Assembly: GCF_029626265.1 (NCBI RefSeq)
Contig: NZ_JARUBN010000001.1
Span: 5,521,001-5,585,000, forward strand
Direction: 5' to 3'
Source: Micromonospora sp. WMMD1102
Lineage (GTDB): Bacteria > Actinomycetota > Actinomycetes > Mycobacteriales > Micromonosporaceae
Length of the DNA stretch: 64,000 nucleotides
The translations under genes were made by a program, and so were the position numbers. Below, one piece after another: positions 17,381 to 26,727 of this stretch. The first letter of the stretch is position 1. Each line of letters opens with the position of its first letter. Under the pieces are notes generated by a model. It had not been told where the DNA came from. It saw nothing but the letters and a program-made list of their open reading frames with translations, and did no database searches.

Positions 17381-17470
17381 CCAGGGTTCCTACCACAGAA
17401 CGTGAAACACGTTGCCACTCAGTCGGATGGCGGATTGAACTTCCGGACGCCGAAAAACGATCTAACTGAG

Positions 17471-19243
17471 GTGGGACGTTCACGCCTCGACTCCGTACCG
17501 GCCGGCTACTCGGCACCGGGAGGCCGTGTCGCCGGGGCGATCGCGTCGGTCGGTGCGCTGCTGGCGGTGCTGCTGCTGGCCGGCCTGGCGGTGCTGGCCG
17601 GTCCGGCGGGGCCGGCGGCGGCGCACGCGGCGGTGGTCGGCACGGTGCCGCAGCAGCAGGCCGTACTCGGCTACTCACCCACCGAGGTGACCATCACCTT
17701 CAGCGAACCGGTGGCCCTGGTACCGGGCCGGGCGCAGGTGCTGGCCCCGGACGGCAAGCGGATCAACGACGGGGACGCCAGCGTCCGGGACGCCACGCTG
17801 CGGATCCCGGTCCGGGTCGCCGACCGGCCGCTCGGCACGTACCTGGTCAGCTACCGGGTGATCTCCGCCGACAGCCACCCGGTCGCCGGCAGCTTCACCT
17901 TCGCGGTCGGCGCCGCCTCGGCCACCCCGCCGGAGCCGGCCGACGAGACGGTACGCCGGGACGTCCAGGTCGCGGTGCCGGTGACCAGATATCTCGGGTA
18001 CGCCGGACTGGTCCTGCTGATCGGCCCGGCGCTGCTGCTCGGGCTGCTCTGGCCGGGCCGGCTGCCGCGCCGGGGCGCCGTCCGGCTGGTCCGGGCCGGG
18101 CTGGCGCTGATCGCGGTCGGCACTCTGGCCGGGTTCTGGGCGCAGGCCCCCTATACCAGCGGTGCCGGCTTGCTGGACGTCTCCGGCACCGAGCTGTGGC
18201 AGCTGCTCGGCTCGGACTTCGGGCTGGCGCTCGCCGCCAGGCTGGGCATCCTGGCGCTGGTCGCCGCCCTGCTGCCGCCGGTGCTGGCCGGCCGGGCCGG
18301 GCAGGTCGGGATGGCCGGGCGGGTCCGGGTCGGGCTGCTGGTCGTGCTCGGGCTGGCCGGGCTGGCCACTTGGCCGCTGGCCGGGCACGCCGCCGCCTCG
18401 CCGACGCCGCTGGCCAGCGGCATCGCCAGCCTGGTGCACCTGGCCGCGATGTCGGTCTGGCTCGGCGGGCTGGTGACACTGCTCGCGTTCCCGCTGCGGG
18501 CCGCCCATCCGCGCGTGCTGGCGGTCGTACTGCCGGTCTGGTCCCGCTGGGCGGGCATCGCGGTGCTCTGGCTGGTCGCCGGCGGGGTGGTGCAGGCGGT
18601 GATCGAGGTCGGCGCACCGGGAGCCCTCTTCGGCACCACCTACGGCCGGCTGGTGCTGGCCAAGCTGACCCTGCTGGCCCTACTGCTGGCCGCCGCCTGG
18701 TACGCCCGCCGCCTCGTCCAGCACCGCCTGAGCGGAGCCGGAAACGGGAACGGGAACGGGGACGGGGACGGGGGTACGGCGGTCGCCGGGCGGCGGCGGT
18801 TGCGCCGTACGGTCGGCCTGGAGGTGCTGGTCGGACTGGTCGTGCTCGGGGTCAGCGCGGTACTCGTGCAGACCACCCCGGGCCGCAACGCCGGGATCGA
18901 GGCCGAGATCGCCGCCTCGGACACCTTCGCCCAGACCCTCAGTTCACCGCTCTACACCCTCCAGTTCGACATCTATCCGGTGCAGCTCGGGCCGAACAAC
19001 ACCGTGCACGCGTACGTCTACACCGCCGGGGGCAAACCGCTGCCGGCGGTGGAGTGGACGCTCACCACCGCCCTGCCGGCCCAGGGCGTCGAGCCGACCG
19101 ACGTGCCGATGCTGGGGGTCGAGCCGCACCACGGGGTCGGGGCGGTGAACTTCCCGATCCCCGGCGACTGGGAGCTGCGGTTCACGGTGCGTACCTCGGA
19201 GATCGACCAGGCGACGGTGCGGACGGTCGTCCAGGTGCGCTGA
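17471..19243 (+). CDS. CopC-CopD fusion, copper transport/resistance membrane protein
   Basis: The protein has about 590 residues. A signal peptide ends before AAAHAAVVGTVPQ, placing a histidine near the mature N-terminus, as in CopC copper-binding domains. The CopC beta barrel (about 45-145) includes YSPTEVTITFSEPV and the SADSHPVAGSFTF metal-site motif. Eight or so helices of CopD follow (about 165-460), then a C-terminal extracellular YtkA-like domain (about 490-590) of the kind found in YcnJ-like proteins. It probably imports or handles copper at the membrane. The GTG at 17471 is the best in-frame start near the signal peptide, though its ribosome site is weak. Confidence 0.88.
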   Translation: MGRSRLDSVPAGYSAPGGRVAGAIASVGALLAVLLLAGLAVLAGPAGPAAAHAAVVGTVPQQQAVLGYSPTEVTITFSEPVALVPGRAQVLAPDGKRINDGDASVRDATLRIPVRVADRPLGTYLVSYRVISADSHPVAGSFTFAVGAASATPPEPADETVRRDVQVAVPVTRYLGYAGLVLLIGPALLLGLLWPGRLPRRGAVRLVRAGLALIAVGTLAGFWAQAPYTSGAGLLDVSGTELWQLLGSDFGLALAARLGILALVAALLPPVLAGRAGQVGMAGRVRVGLLVVLGLAGLATWPLAGHAAASPTPLASGIASLVHLAAMSVWLGGLVTLLAFPLRAAHPRVLAVVLPVWSRWAGIAVLWLVAGGVVQAVIEVGAPGALFGTTYGRLVLAKLTLLALLLAAAWYARRLVQHRLSGAGNGNGNGDGDGGTAVAGRRRLRRTVGLEVLVGLVVLGVSAVLVQTTPGRNAGIEAEIAASDTFAQTLSSPLYTLQFDIYPVQLGPNNTVHAYVYTAGGKPLPAVEWTLTTALPAQGVEPTDVPMLGVEPHHGVGAVNFPIPGDWELRFTVRTSEIDQATVRTVVQVR

Positions 19244-19323
19244 CCACCGGCCACCTGGCTCAGGACGGCGGCGGGCGGCCGGCCGGCTCAGGGCGCCGGA
19301 ACGGCGGGCACGGGCCACCGGGC

Positions 19324-19980
19324 TCAGGGCTCGACCAGGCCGGCCCGGATGGCGTACCGGGTGAGGTCGATCCGGTCCCGCATGCCGAGTTTGGCCAGGA
19401 TGTTGGCCCGGTGCCGGTCGACCGTCTTCACGCTTATCACCAGCGCCTCGGCGATCTCCTTCGCCGAGTTGCCCTCGGCGATCAACTTGATGATCTCCTC
19501 CTCCCGGGGGGTCAGGATGCTCTCCGGCAGTTTCTCGCCCTGCCGGGCCCGGTGCAGGTAGTCCCGGATCAGGGCGGTGATCGCCCCGGGATAGAGGAAC
19601 GGCTCGCCGCGCATCGCCGCCCGGCACGCCTCCAGCAGGTCCCGGTCGGCGACCGACTTGAGCACGTAGCCGGAGGCTCCGGCCCGGAGCGCCTCGAAGA
19701 AGTACTGCTCGTTGTCGTGCATCGAGAGCATCAGGATGCGTACCCCGGGGGCCCGCCGGGAGATCTCCCGGGCCGCCTGTAGGCCGGTCATCCTCGGCAT
19801 CGCGATGTCCAGGATCACCAGGTCGATCTCGGTGCGCCGGACCGACTCCACCGCCTCCGCCCCGTCGGCCGCCTCGGCGACCACCCGCAGGTCGGGCTCG
19901 GCGTCCAGGATCAGCCGCAGCCCCCGGCGGACCAGCGCGTGGTCGTCCGCCAGCAGGATCCTGGTCTCGGTCGTGGACAT
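19324..19980 (-). CDS. NarL/FixJ-type response regulator
   Basis: The 218-residue protein has a receiver domain with acidic pocket LLADDHAL, phospho-acceptor aspartate in LVILDIAMP (about D55) and lysine in YVLKSV. A LuxR-type HTH follows (LTPREEEIIKLIAEGNSAKEIAEALVISVKTVDRH, split here by name only). It is encoded 2 bases after the sensor kinase gene, in the same operon, and converges with CopC-CopD. Phosphorylated dimers would bind DNA. Neighbouring target genes cannot be deduced. Confidence 0.92.
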   Translation of the reverse strand: MSTTETRILLADDHALVRRGLRLILDAEPDLRVVAEAADGAEAVESVRRTEIDLVILDIAMPRMTGLQAAREISRRAPGVRILMLSMHDNEQYFFEALRAGASGYVLKSVADRDLLEACRAAMRGEPFLYPGAITALIRDYLHRARQGEKLPESILTPREEEIIKLIAEGNSAKEIAEALVISVKTVDRHRANILAKLGMRDRIDLTRYAIRAGLVEP

Positions 19981-19982
19981 GC

Positions 19983-21068
19983 TCAGGTCTCCCTCTGCCC
20001 CGGCCCGTCGGCGGGTACCGCCAGCCGGATCTCGGTGCCGGTGCCCGGCTCGGCGGCGATGCCCAGCCGGGCCCCGATCAACAGTGCCCGCTCCCGCATC
20101 CCCCGGATGCCCGCGCCCTCCCGGCGTACCTCGCCGAGGCCGTCGTCGGCGACGCGGAGCAGCACCGCGCCGTCCTCGGCCCGCAGTGACAGCTCCACCC
20201 GGTCGGCCCGGGCGTGCCGGGCCACGTTGGTCAGGCTCTCCTGGGCGATCCGGTAGATCACCAGTTCCTTCTCCGCGCTCAGGACCGGCAGGTCGGGGGT
20301 CAGCCGCCGCACCACCGGTACTCCGCTGACCTGCGAGAACTCCGTGGCGAGCGCGTTGAGCGCGCTGAGCAGCCCGAGGTCGGTCAACACGTCCGGCCGG
20401 AGTCGCCGGGCCACCCGCCCCACGTCGTCGAGGCTCTCCCGCAGCGTCTCCTGCACCGCGTGCAGCTCCTCGCGCAGTTCGGCCGGGGCCCGGTCCACCG
20501 CCCGCTTGAGTCCGAGCAGCACCACGGTCAGGCTCTGCCCGATCTCGTCGTGCAGCTCCCGGGCGATCCGTTGCCGCTCACCCTCCTGGGCGGCGAGCGC
20601 GTGCGCACTGCTGGCGCTGCGCTCGCTCTCCAGCCGGTCGAGCATGGCGTTGAAGGTCTCGATCAGGTTGGTCAGGTCACCGTTGCCGGCGTCCTCCAGC
20701 CGGTCCCCGGTCTGCAGCAGGTCGACCCGGCGCATCAGTGTGGTCAGCGCGTCCAGCGGGGCCAGGCTGGCCCGCAGCAGCAGGCCGTTCACCGTCACGA
20801 TCAGCGCCAGCCCGATGGCCAGTACCGGGATCTCGGTCAGCAGCACCGGCGACGACACGGTGACCGGGGCGAGCGCGAGCACCAGCGTGCCGACCGCGAA
20901 GACCAGCCCGTTGACCAGGAACAACCGGCGGAACAACGCGCGGGCCGGGCTGCGGCGGTTGCGGCGGCCGGGGCGGCCGGCAGCGCCGGATCGCCCCGGG
21001 GCGGCCGGCCCGGGGTCGGCTGCCCGGTCGGCTGCCCGGTCGGCTGCCCGGTCGGTGGCATCGGTCAC
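19983..21068 (-). CDS. Sensor histidine kinase, HisKA_3 type
   Basis: The 361-residue protein has an N-terminal tail with a triple AADR repeat encoded by a tandem GGTCGGCTGCCC motif. Two membrane helices follow (about 48-100), then a HAMP-like linker, the HisKA_3 dimerisation helix with phospho-histidine in RIARELHDEIGQS, and an HATPase domain (AQESLTNVARHA, ADDGLG, GIRGMRERA). There is almost no extracellular loop between the helices, so it likely senses the membrane or an internal signal. It pairs with the response regulator directly downstream. Confidence 0.92.
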   Translation of the reverse strand: MTDATDRAADRAADRAADPGPAAPGRSGAAGRPGRRNRRSPARALFRRLFLVNGLVFAVGTLVLALAPVTVSSPVLLTEIPVLAIGLALIVTVNGLLLRASLAPLDALTTLMRRVDLLQTGDRLEDAGNGDLTNLIETFNAMLDRLESERSASSAHALAAQEGERQRIARELHDEIGQSLTVVLLGLKRAVDRAPAELREELHAVQETLRESLDDVGRVARRLRPDVLTDLGLLSALNALATEFSQVSGVPVVRRLTPDLPVLSAEKELVIYRIAQESLTNVARHARADRVELSLRAEDGAVLLRVADDGLGEVRREGAGIRGMRERALLIGARLGIAAEPGTGTEIRLAVPADGPGQRET

Positions 21069-21380
21069 CCTGCCAGCCTCGCCCGGGAGCTGCCGGTTTG
21101 TCCATCTGGTCGGCCACCCACCCCCGGTGGGGAGTGCGGGTCACCCGGCCGGGTCAGCTGCATGTTCCGCGTCAGCACAGATGGGTGTCGGACCCGATGG
21201 TCGGTCGGTCACGCTCGGCGAATCCTTGACAGCGGAACCGGCGGCCAACCCGAGACCGAGACCGGAACCGGCATCCGAGCCCCGCGACCGAGCCTGCCGG
21301 CACGGCCGACCGAGCCGTGCCGCACGCCCGGCGTACGGGTGCTACGCGCCACCTGCCGCCCCTACCCGAGCGAGGCCACA

Positions 21381-21653
21381 GTGGACATCACCAGGACCAC
21401 GGTTCCCGGCGTCGGCGTCCTACACCATTTCCTGACCCGGGGCGGGCAGCGGTTCGGCGTACTGCTCGACCACTCCGGCCTGCGGTCCCTGCTGCTCTAC
21501 GGCACGGACGATCCGGACGTGCCGGCGCAGCGGATCGCGCTGGACCACGACGAGGCCGACCAGATCGCCGAGGTGCTGCACAGCACGCCGATGGCCGACC
21601 GGCTGGCCAGCCTGGAGCGCCGTCTCGCCGAGCTGCACCGCGGACCCGCGTGA
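21381..21653 (+). CDS. KhtT-like cation:proton antiporter regulatory subunit (N-domain only)
   Basis: The 90-residue protein (start of mature sequence TRTTVPGVGVLHHFLTRGG) matches the small N-terminal domain of KhtT/potassium antiporter regulatory subunits, with the 'PGxGxxxxFxTRxGxRxGV' pattern and the DEADQIAEVL helix. It lacks the RCK_C nucleotide-binding domain found in full-length KhtT. A CBS-domain gene and an SLC13/NhaD-like permease follow, suggesting one regulated cation-transport unit. The GTG start at 21381 is the only good choice. Confidence 0.7.
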   Translation: MDITRTTVPGVGVLHHFLTRGGQRFGVLLDHSGLRSLLLYGTDDPDVPAQRIALDHDEADQIAEVLHSTPMADRLASLERRLAELHRGPA

Positions 21654-21731
21654 CCACGGTACGCAGACCCGGCCGTCTCGCCGGCCGGCCGCCCCGCCGG
21701 CCGGAGACCCCGTCGTTCTCGGGAGGTTACG

Positions 21732-22265
21732 TTGTCGGGAAACACCTCAGGCCCAACCGTTGCGGCGCCCCGGCCGACACCAGCCGGCGCCGGGAGAGCT
21801 GGTGGAATGCAGGCGCAGCAGATCGCCGTGGTGGTACCGACGGTGACCGTCCGGGACTCGGTGGCCAGGGCGGTCCGGCTGATGGCGCTGCGCCGGCTGC
21901 CAGGAATGATCGTGGTGGACGACAGGGGCCGGCCGAAGACCGTGCTCCCCGGCACCCAGGTGCTCCGGATGGCGGTGCCGGACGCCTACCGGCAGGACCC
22001 GGTGCTGAGTCGGACCATCGACGAGGCGCACGCCGACGTGTTCTGGGAGGAGTTGGGGGACCTGACCGTGGGCGACTGCCTGCTCCGGGAGCCGCCCCGG
22101 GTGACCACCGTGGGCCTTTCCGGAACGCTGCTGGAGGTGGCCGCGCTGATGGCTCGACAGCGCAGCCCGCTGGTGGCGGTGGTCGACGGCACCGGGGTCC
22201 TGGTCGGGGCGATCACCCTGGAACGGGTACTCGCCGAGTTCGCGGTGGCCGAACCGGACGCCTGA
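21732..22265 (+). CDS. CBS domain-containing protein
   Basis: The 177-residue protein has two CBS motifs: [20 protein letters not shown] near the N-terminus, then [15 protein letters not shown] and [18 protein letters not shown]. Paired CBS motifs bind adenosyl ligands such as ATP, AMP or c-di-AMP and control attached or neighbouring transporters and enzymes. A TTG start is chosen because GGGAGG lies 5 bases before it; the ATG at 21807 would remove 25 disordered residues. It stands between the KhtT-like and permease genes and is probably their cytosolic ligand sensor. Confidence 0.82.
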   Translation: MSGNTSGPTVAAPRPTPAGAGRAGGMQAQQIAVVVPTVTVRDSVARAVRLMALRRLPGMIVVDDRGRPKTVLPGTQVLRMAVPDAYRQDPVLSRTIDEAHADVFWEELGDLTVGDCLLREPPRVTTVGLSGTLLEVAALMARQRSPLVAVVDGTGVLVGAITLERVLAEFAVAEPDA

Positions 22266-22272
22266 CCCCTCC

Positions 22273-22309
22273 CCGGCCGGCCGCCGCGCGTCGTGCGGCG
22301 GCCGGCCGG
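22273..22309 (+). terminator. Strong hairpin between the CBS gene and the permease gene
   Basis: A perfect 15-bp GC stem (22273-22287 with 22295-22309) and a 7-base loop starts 7 bases after the CBS stop. It has no T-run. Depending on read-through, it could reduce permease expression relative to the two upstream genes. Confidence 0.6.
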
Positions 22310-22371
22310 CCCCCCGGCGGCGCCCCGGCGGGGTGCCGGCCGGGTGACCGGAGCCGACCGGAGTACCGCCG

Positions 22372-23658
22372 ATGAGCGCCGTCGCCGCGCTCGGCATCTT
22401 CGTGGTGGCGTTCTTCTTCATCGCCACCGAGAAGGTCGACAAGGTCAAGGTGGTGCTCGTCGCGGCCGCCGCGATGCTGGTCTTCGGCTTCGCGCCCGGC
22501 GCCGAGGTCTACTTCTCCGAACACGAGGGGATCGACTGGAAGGTCATCCTCCTGCTGCTCGGGATGATGATCATCGTCGGCGTGCTGAAGCAGACGGGTC
22601 TCTTCGACTATCTGGCGATCTGGGCCGCGAAGAAGTCGTCCGGCCGGCCGTACCGGCTGATGGTGATGCTGATGCTGATCACCGCCATCGCCTCGCCGTT
22701 CCTGGACAACGTAACCACGATCATGCTTGTCGCCCCGGTCACCGTGGTGGTCTGCAACCGGCTGCACATCCCGGCCCAGCCCTACCTGATCGCCGAGATC
22801 CTGGCCAGCAACATCGGCGGCGCGGCGACGCTGATCGGCGACCCGCCGAACATCATCATCGGCAGCCGGGCCGGGTTGACCTTCACGGACTTCCTGGTGC
22901 ACATGGCCCCGCCCGTCGTGGTGATCTTCGCGATCTTCGTACTCTTCAGCCGGGTGCTGTTCCGCAGGTCGTTCCGGTACAACCCGGAGCACGTCGAGTC
23001 GGTGCTGGCGCTACAGGAGCGGCGGGCGATCACCGACGTCCGGCTGCTGGTCCGCTGCCTGGTCGTACTCGCCCTGGTGGTGGTCGCCTTCGGGCTGCAC
23101 TCGGTGCTGCACGTCGACCCGTCGGTGGTGGCGATGGTCGGCGCCGGGGTGATGGTGATGGTGTCCCGGCTGGACGTCTCCGACGTGCTCGACGAGGTCG
23201 AGTGGCCCACCCTGGTCTTCTTCGTGGGCCTCTTCGTGATGGTCGCCGGCCTGGTGCACACCGGCGTGATCAACACCTTCGGCGAGTGGGTGATCGGCCT
23301 CGTGGACGGGGACTTCTTCGCCGCCGCGACCGCGCTGCTCTTCGGCTCGGCGGTACTCGGCGCCTTCTTCGACAACATCCCCTACACCGCCACCATGGCC
23401 CCGGTGGTCGAGGGGCTGGTGGCCCAGGCGCCGGATCCGCAGACCGGACAGGCGCTCTGGTGGTCCTTCGCCCTCGGCGCCGACTTCAGCGGCAACGGCA
23501 CGGCGGTGGCCGCCAGCGCCAACGTGGTGGCGATCGGCATCGCCGCCCGGACCGGCCACCGGATCTCGTTCTGGCAGTTCACCAAGTACGGCATCCTCGT
23601 CACGATCCTGAGCACCCTGCTCGCCTGGCTCTACGTCTGGCTGCGGTACTTCACGTGA
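22372..23658 (+). CDS. SLC13/ArsB-NhaD superfamily permease
   Basis: The 428-residue permease has about 11-12 helices. Two inverted-repeat signature hairpins typical of the ion transporter superfamily are visible: ASPFLDNVTTIMLVAPV with SNIGGAATLIGDPPNI, and the later GAFFDNIPYTATMAPV with GADFSGNGTAVAASANVV. Members move Na+/H+, arsenite or dicarboxylates. The DPPN motif fits the NhaD/ArsB/CitM branch. Its KhtT-like and CBS partners favour a regulated cation/proton antiporter. The ATG at 22372 follows CCGGAG. Confidence 0.85.
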   Translation: MSAVAALGIFVVAFFFIATEKVDKVKVVLVAAAAMLVFGFAPGAEVYFSEHEGIDWKVILLLLGMMIIVGVLKQTGLFDYLAIWAAKKSSGRPYRLMVMLMLITAIASPFLDNVTTIMLVAPVTVVVCNRLHIPAQPYLIAEILASNIGGAATLIGDPPNIIIGSRAGLTFTDFLVHMAPPVVVIFAIFVLFSRVLFRRSFRYNPEHVESVLALQERRAITDVRLLVRCLVVLALVVVAFGLHSVLHVDPSVVAMVGAGVMVMVSRLDVSDVLDEVEWPTLVFFVGLFVMVAGLVHTGVINTFGEWVIGLVDGDFFAAATALLFGSAVLGAFFDNIPYTATMAPVVEGLVAQAPDPQTGQALWWSFALGADFSGNGTAVAASANVVAIGIAARTGHRISFWQFTKYGILVTILSTLLAWLYVWLRYFT

Positions 23659-23720
23659 CGCAGTGCCGGAGCTGGCCACCACCCCCGGCGGCCGCCCACC
23701 CTCCCCGGCGCCGGCCGCCG

Positions 23721-23755
23721 GCCCGCGCCGGCCGCGGTTCGCGGCCGGCGCGGGC
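23721..23755. terminator. Perfect 15-bp stem-loop between convergent genes
   Basis: A GC-only stem (23721-23735 with 23741-23755) and a 5-base GGTTC loop lies between the permease stop and the convergent MBL hydrolase. It is likely a two-way terminator. Confidence 0.75.
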
Positions 23756-23846
23756 AACCCCGGCCGCGGGCTCGCGACGGTGCCCTGGCTGCCGCGGCTC
23801 GCTGCTTCCAGGCAAGCCGGGACTCAAGGCCCCCGGCAGCCGGAAC

Positions 23847-24497
23847 TCAGTGCCCCCGGGCCAGCCACTCGTCCAGGTGCGGTGCCTCGTCGCCGATCGT
23901 GGTGCTCGGGCCGTGCCCGGTGTGCACCACGGTCTCCGGCGGCAGGGTCAGCAACCGCTGCCTGATCGACTCGACGATGGTGCCGAAGTCGCTGAACGAC
24001 CGGCCGGTCGCCCCCGGGCCGCCCTGGAACAGGGTGTCACCGGTGAAGACCGCCCCGAGTTCGGGCCCGTACAGCGAACACGCCCCCGGGCTGTGTCCGG
24101 GCGTGTGCCGGACCTCCAGCCTGGTGCCGGCCACCTCGACCGACTGCCCGTCGGCCAGGTCGCCACCGGGCGGCACGTCCGGGTGCACCAGGTCCCAGAG
24201 CACCCGGTCGGCCGGGTGCAGCAGTACCCGGGCACCGGTCGCCCCGGCCAGCGCCGGTGCGACCCGTACGTGGTCGTCGTGCGCGTGCGTGGCCAGGATC
24301 GCGACCACCCGCCGGCCACCGACCGCGGCCAGGATCGCGTCCACGTCGTGCGGCGCGTCGACCACCACGCACTCGGCGTCGTCGCCGACCACCCAGACGT
24401 TGTTGTCCACCTCGAAGGTCTGGCCGTCGAGCGAGAAGGTGCCCGAGGTGACCGCGTGGTCGATGCGGGCCGGCAGGTGGCCGCTGCGGGCCGGCAT
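23847..24497 (-). CDS. MBL-fold metallo-hydrolase, partner of the mycothiol dehydrogenase
   Basis: The 216-residue protein has the glyoxalase II-type metal motif THAHDDH, a GHSPGACSL histidine, FTGDTLFQGG and a late HTGHGPSTTIG site. It starts at an ATG overlapping the dehydrogenase stop (TGATG), so both are translated from one mRNA. In actinomycetes this gene regularly follows mscR and probably hydrolyses the S-formyl-mycothiol product or another mycothiol thioester to formate plus mycothiol. The location and active-site motif support this, but direct substrate proof is lacking. Confidence 0.88.
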   Translation of the reverse strand: MPARSGHLPARIDHAVTSGTFSLDGQTFEVDNNVWVVGDDAECVVVDAPHDVDAILAAVGGRRVVAILATHAHDDHVRVAPALAGATGARVLLHPADRVLWDLVHPDVPPGGDLADGQSVEVAGTRLEVRHTPGHSPGACSLYGPELGAVFTGDTLFQGGPGATGRSFSDFGTIVESIRQRLLTLPPETVVHTGHGPSTTIGDEAPHLDEWLARGH

Positions 24498-25585
24498 CAG
24501 AAGATCACCACTGATCGCAGTACGTCGCCTTGGTGCATCTTGTCGAACGCCGCCTCCACCTGGTCCAGACCGATCTCCTCGGTGACGAAGGCGTCGAGGT
24601 CCAGCCGGCCCTGGAGGTAGAGCGAGGTGAGCATCGGGAAGTCCCGGTCCGGCAGGCAGTCGCCGTACCAGCTCGACTTCAGCGCGCCACCCCGGCCGAA
24701 GACGTCGAGCAGCGGCAGGTCGGGAACCCTCATCTCCGGGGTGGGTACCCCGACCAGCACGACGGTGCCGGCCAGGTCGCGGGCGTAGAACGCCTGCTTC
24801 CAGGTCTCCGGCCGGCCGACCGCCTCGATCACCACGTCCGCGCCGTGTCCGCCGGTCAGCTCGCGGATCGCCTCGACCGGGTCGTTCAGGCGGGCGTCGA
24901 CGGTGTGCGTCGCGCCGAACCCCCTGGCCCACTCCAGCTTCCGGGGGTCGGTGTCGACCGCGATGATCGTGGTCGCGCCGGCCAGGGCCGCGCCGGCCAC
25001 CGCGCCGTCGCCGACCCCGCCGCAGCCGATCACCGCGACCGAGTCACCCCGGGTGACGCCGCCGGTGTTCACCGCCGCGCCGAGCCCGGCCATCACGCCG
25101 CAGCCGAGCAGCCCGACGGCGGCGGGCCGGGCCGCCGGATCGACCTTGGTGCACTGCCCGGCGTGTACCAGGGTCTTCTCCACGAACGCGCCGATGCCGA
25201 GCGCCGGGGAGAGTTCGGTACCGTCGGTAAGCGTCATCTTCTGCCCGGCGTTGTGGGTGGCGAAGCAGTACCACGGCCTGCCACGCCGGCAGGCCCGGCA
25301 GTCGCCGCAGACGGCCCGCCAGTTGAGCACCACGAAGTCGCCCGGCTCGACGTCGGTCACCCCGGCGCCGACCTGCTCCACGATCCCGGCTGCCTCGTGC
25401 CCGAGCAGGAACGGGAAGTCGTCGTTGATGCCGCCCTCCCGGTAGTGCAGGTCGGTGTGGCAGACGCCGCAGGCCTGCACCCGTACCACTGCCTCACCCG
25501 GGCCGGGGTCCGGTACGACGATGGTGGTCACCTCCACCGGTGCGCCCTTGGCCCTGGCGATGACCCCGCGTACTTCCTGGCTCAC
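24497..25585 (-). CDS. mscR: S-(hydroxymethyl)mycothiol dehydrogenase
   Basis: The 362-residue zinc alcohol dehydrogenase has a catalytic zinc site ([15 protein letters not shown] and GHEAAG) and four structural-zinc cysteines in [16 protein letters not shown] Rossmann motif GCGGVGDGA binds NAD. It is full length and close to the MscR/AdhE2 pattern throughout (e.g. [22 protein letters not shown]). It oxidises the spontaneous formaldehyde-mycothiol adduct and can act on S-nitrosomycothiol. It heads an operon with the MBL hydrolase and is strong evidence for a mycothiol-using actinobacterium. Confidence 0.95.
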   Translation of the reverse strand: MSQEVRGVIARAKGAPVEVTTIVVPDPGPGEAVVRVQACGVCHTDLHYREGGINDDFPFLLGHEAAGIVEQVGAGVTDVEPGDFVVLNWRAVCGDCRACRRGRPWYCFATHNAGQKMTLTDGTELSPALGIGAFVEKTLVHAGQCTKVDPAARPAAVGLLGCGVMAGLGAAVNTGGVTRGDSVAVIGCGGVGDGAVAGAALAGATTIIAVDTDPRKLEWARGFGATHTVDARLNDPVEAIRELTGGHGADVVIEAVGRPETWKQAFYARDLAGTVVLVGVPTPEMRVPDLPLLDVFGRGGALKSSWYGDCLPDRDFPMLTSLYLQGRLDLDAFVTEEIGLDQVEAAFDKMHQGDVLRSVVIF

Positions 25586-25998
25586 GCTGCCTCCTCAAGA
25601 TCTCGATCACGATCCGCCGGCCCCAGGAAGTCTCGCAGGCCACACCGTCGGACGCACGGGTCGAAGGGCGGGACATTTCACCGGAGGCCCGACCGGGACG
25701 ATCGTCCCGTGGTCGACCCGATGTCCGGTTTTTGGTCATGATCGGGTGGCTGGTCGGGCCGGGTCGCGGAACATCGGGCCGGTGGCCATGGTTATACCCG
25801 GCGTACGTCCGCAGCAGCACCCCGCAGCCCTGGCCACCCCCCGGGTGCCCGGGGAATGGGCAGCCGGCGGGCGTCGTTACATCCCCCCGGGCATCCCCCT
25901 GAGAACTTCTGAGCTTCGGGTTTCTTTCCCTCTTTCGACCCGCCACCGCGCACCCGCGGGTGGTGGTGTCGTACCCCCGGAAATGGAAGGTGACCATC
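25586..25998. other. 413-base intergenic leader without a recognised gene
   Basis: The stretch separates the divergent dehydrogenase and C39 peptidase genes. It contains several GC inverted segments, such as GGGTGCCCGGGGAATGGGC near 25850 and CCACCGCGCACCCGCGGGTGGTGG near 25946-25970, the latter about 30 bases before the peptidase start. No riboswitch consensus I know, including c-di-AMP ydaO-type, is visible. Confidence 0.5.
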
Positions 25999-26697
25999 AT
26001 GACCAACGTCAAGCGGTGGCTCCCGGCCATCACCGACACCCCGATCCGTAAGACCGCGCTCGGCATCGCCGGCCTCGCCGTCGTCGGCGGCGCGTTCGCC
26101 GCCCCCGCCATCTCGACCGACACCCCGCCCACCGGCGGCAACCCGACCGCCGCCGCGGTCACCAACGACATCCGCGACATCGACAAGCGGGCACCGTCGA
26201 AGACCCTCGACTACCAGTACAAGGCGCAGGAAAACTTCTACTACTGCGCCCCCGCCGCGACCCGGATCGCGCTGTCCGCGCAGGGCCAGACCCCCAGCCA
26301 GGACGACGTCGCCAAGCGGCTCGGCACCACCGAGGCCGGCACCAACTCGGCCGAGGACACCACCCGGGTCCTGAACACCACCGGCGGTAAGAACTACCGC
26401 ACCGTCGCGATCCCGGACAGCACCGCCAAGCCCGAACAGATGGACCGACTCCAGGTCGACATCGTCAACGCCATCGACGCCAAGCGTCCGGTCGTGATGA
26501 ACATCAAGGGCACCGCCACCGACGTCGACGGCATGTCGCACTCCTACCCCGGCGGGCACTACCTGACCGTCGTCGGCTACGACGACCACGGCCGCAAGGT
26601 CAAGATCGCCGACCCGGCCAACCCGGACCAGGCCCAGTACTGGATGAGCACCATCAACCTCGCCAACTGGGCCACCGAACGCGGCTACTCCGCATAA
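25999..26697 (+). CDS. Secreted C39-family (C39_2) cysteine peptidase
   Basis: The 232-residue protein starts at the ATG behind GGAAGGTGA. After a short cytosolic head, an export segment (ALGIAGLAVVGGAFAAPA) is followed by a papain-like domain. The active cysteine is in NFYYCAPAATRIAL, the histidine in GGHYLTVVGYDD and the third residue in KIADPANPDQ. Members are extracellular peptidases or bacteriocin-type proteases lacking an ABC transporter. No precursor peptide with a GG leader is adjacent. A long leader region precedes the gene, and a terminator follows directly. Confidence 0.88.
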   Translation: MTNVKRWLPAITDTPIRKTALGIAGLAVVGGAFAAPAISTDTPPTGGNPTAAAVTNDIRDIDKRAPSKTLDYQYKAQENFYYCAPAATRIALSAQGQTPSQDDVAKRLGTTEAGTNSAEDTTRVLNTTGGKNYRTVAIPDSTAKPEQMDRLQVDIVNAIDAKRPVVMNIKGTATDVDGMSHSYPGGHYLTVVGYDDHGRKVKIADPANPDQAQYWMSTINLANWATERGYSA

Positions 26698-26727
26698 GCA
26701 CCAACAGCACAGCAACACAGCAGCACC

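Noticed and set aside
15431..17470. Open plus-strand extension upstream of CopC-CopD
   Set aside because: It is antisense to the prolyl oligopeptidase, with no motif. The signal peptide of CopC fixes the start near 17471.
25700..25998. c-di-AMP (ydaO-type) riboswitch before the C39 peptidase
   Set aside because: The conserved motif blocks of that class could not be found in this leader.
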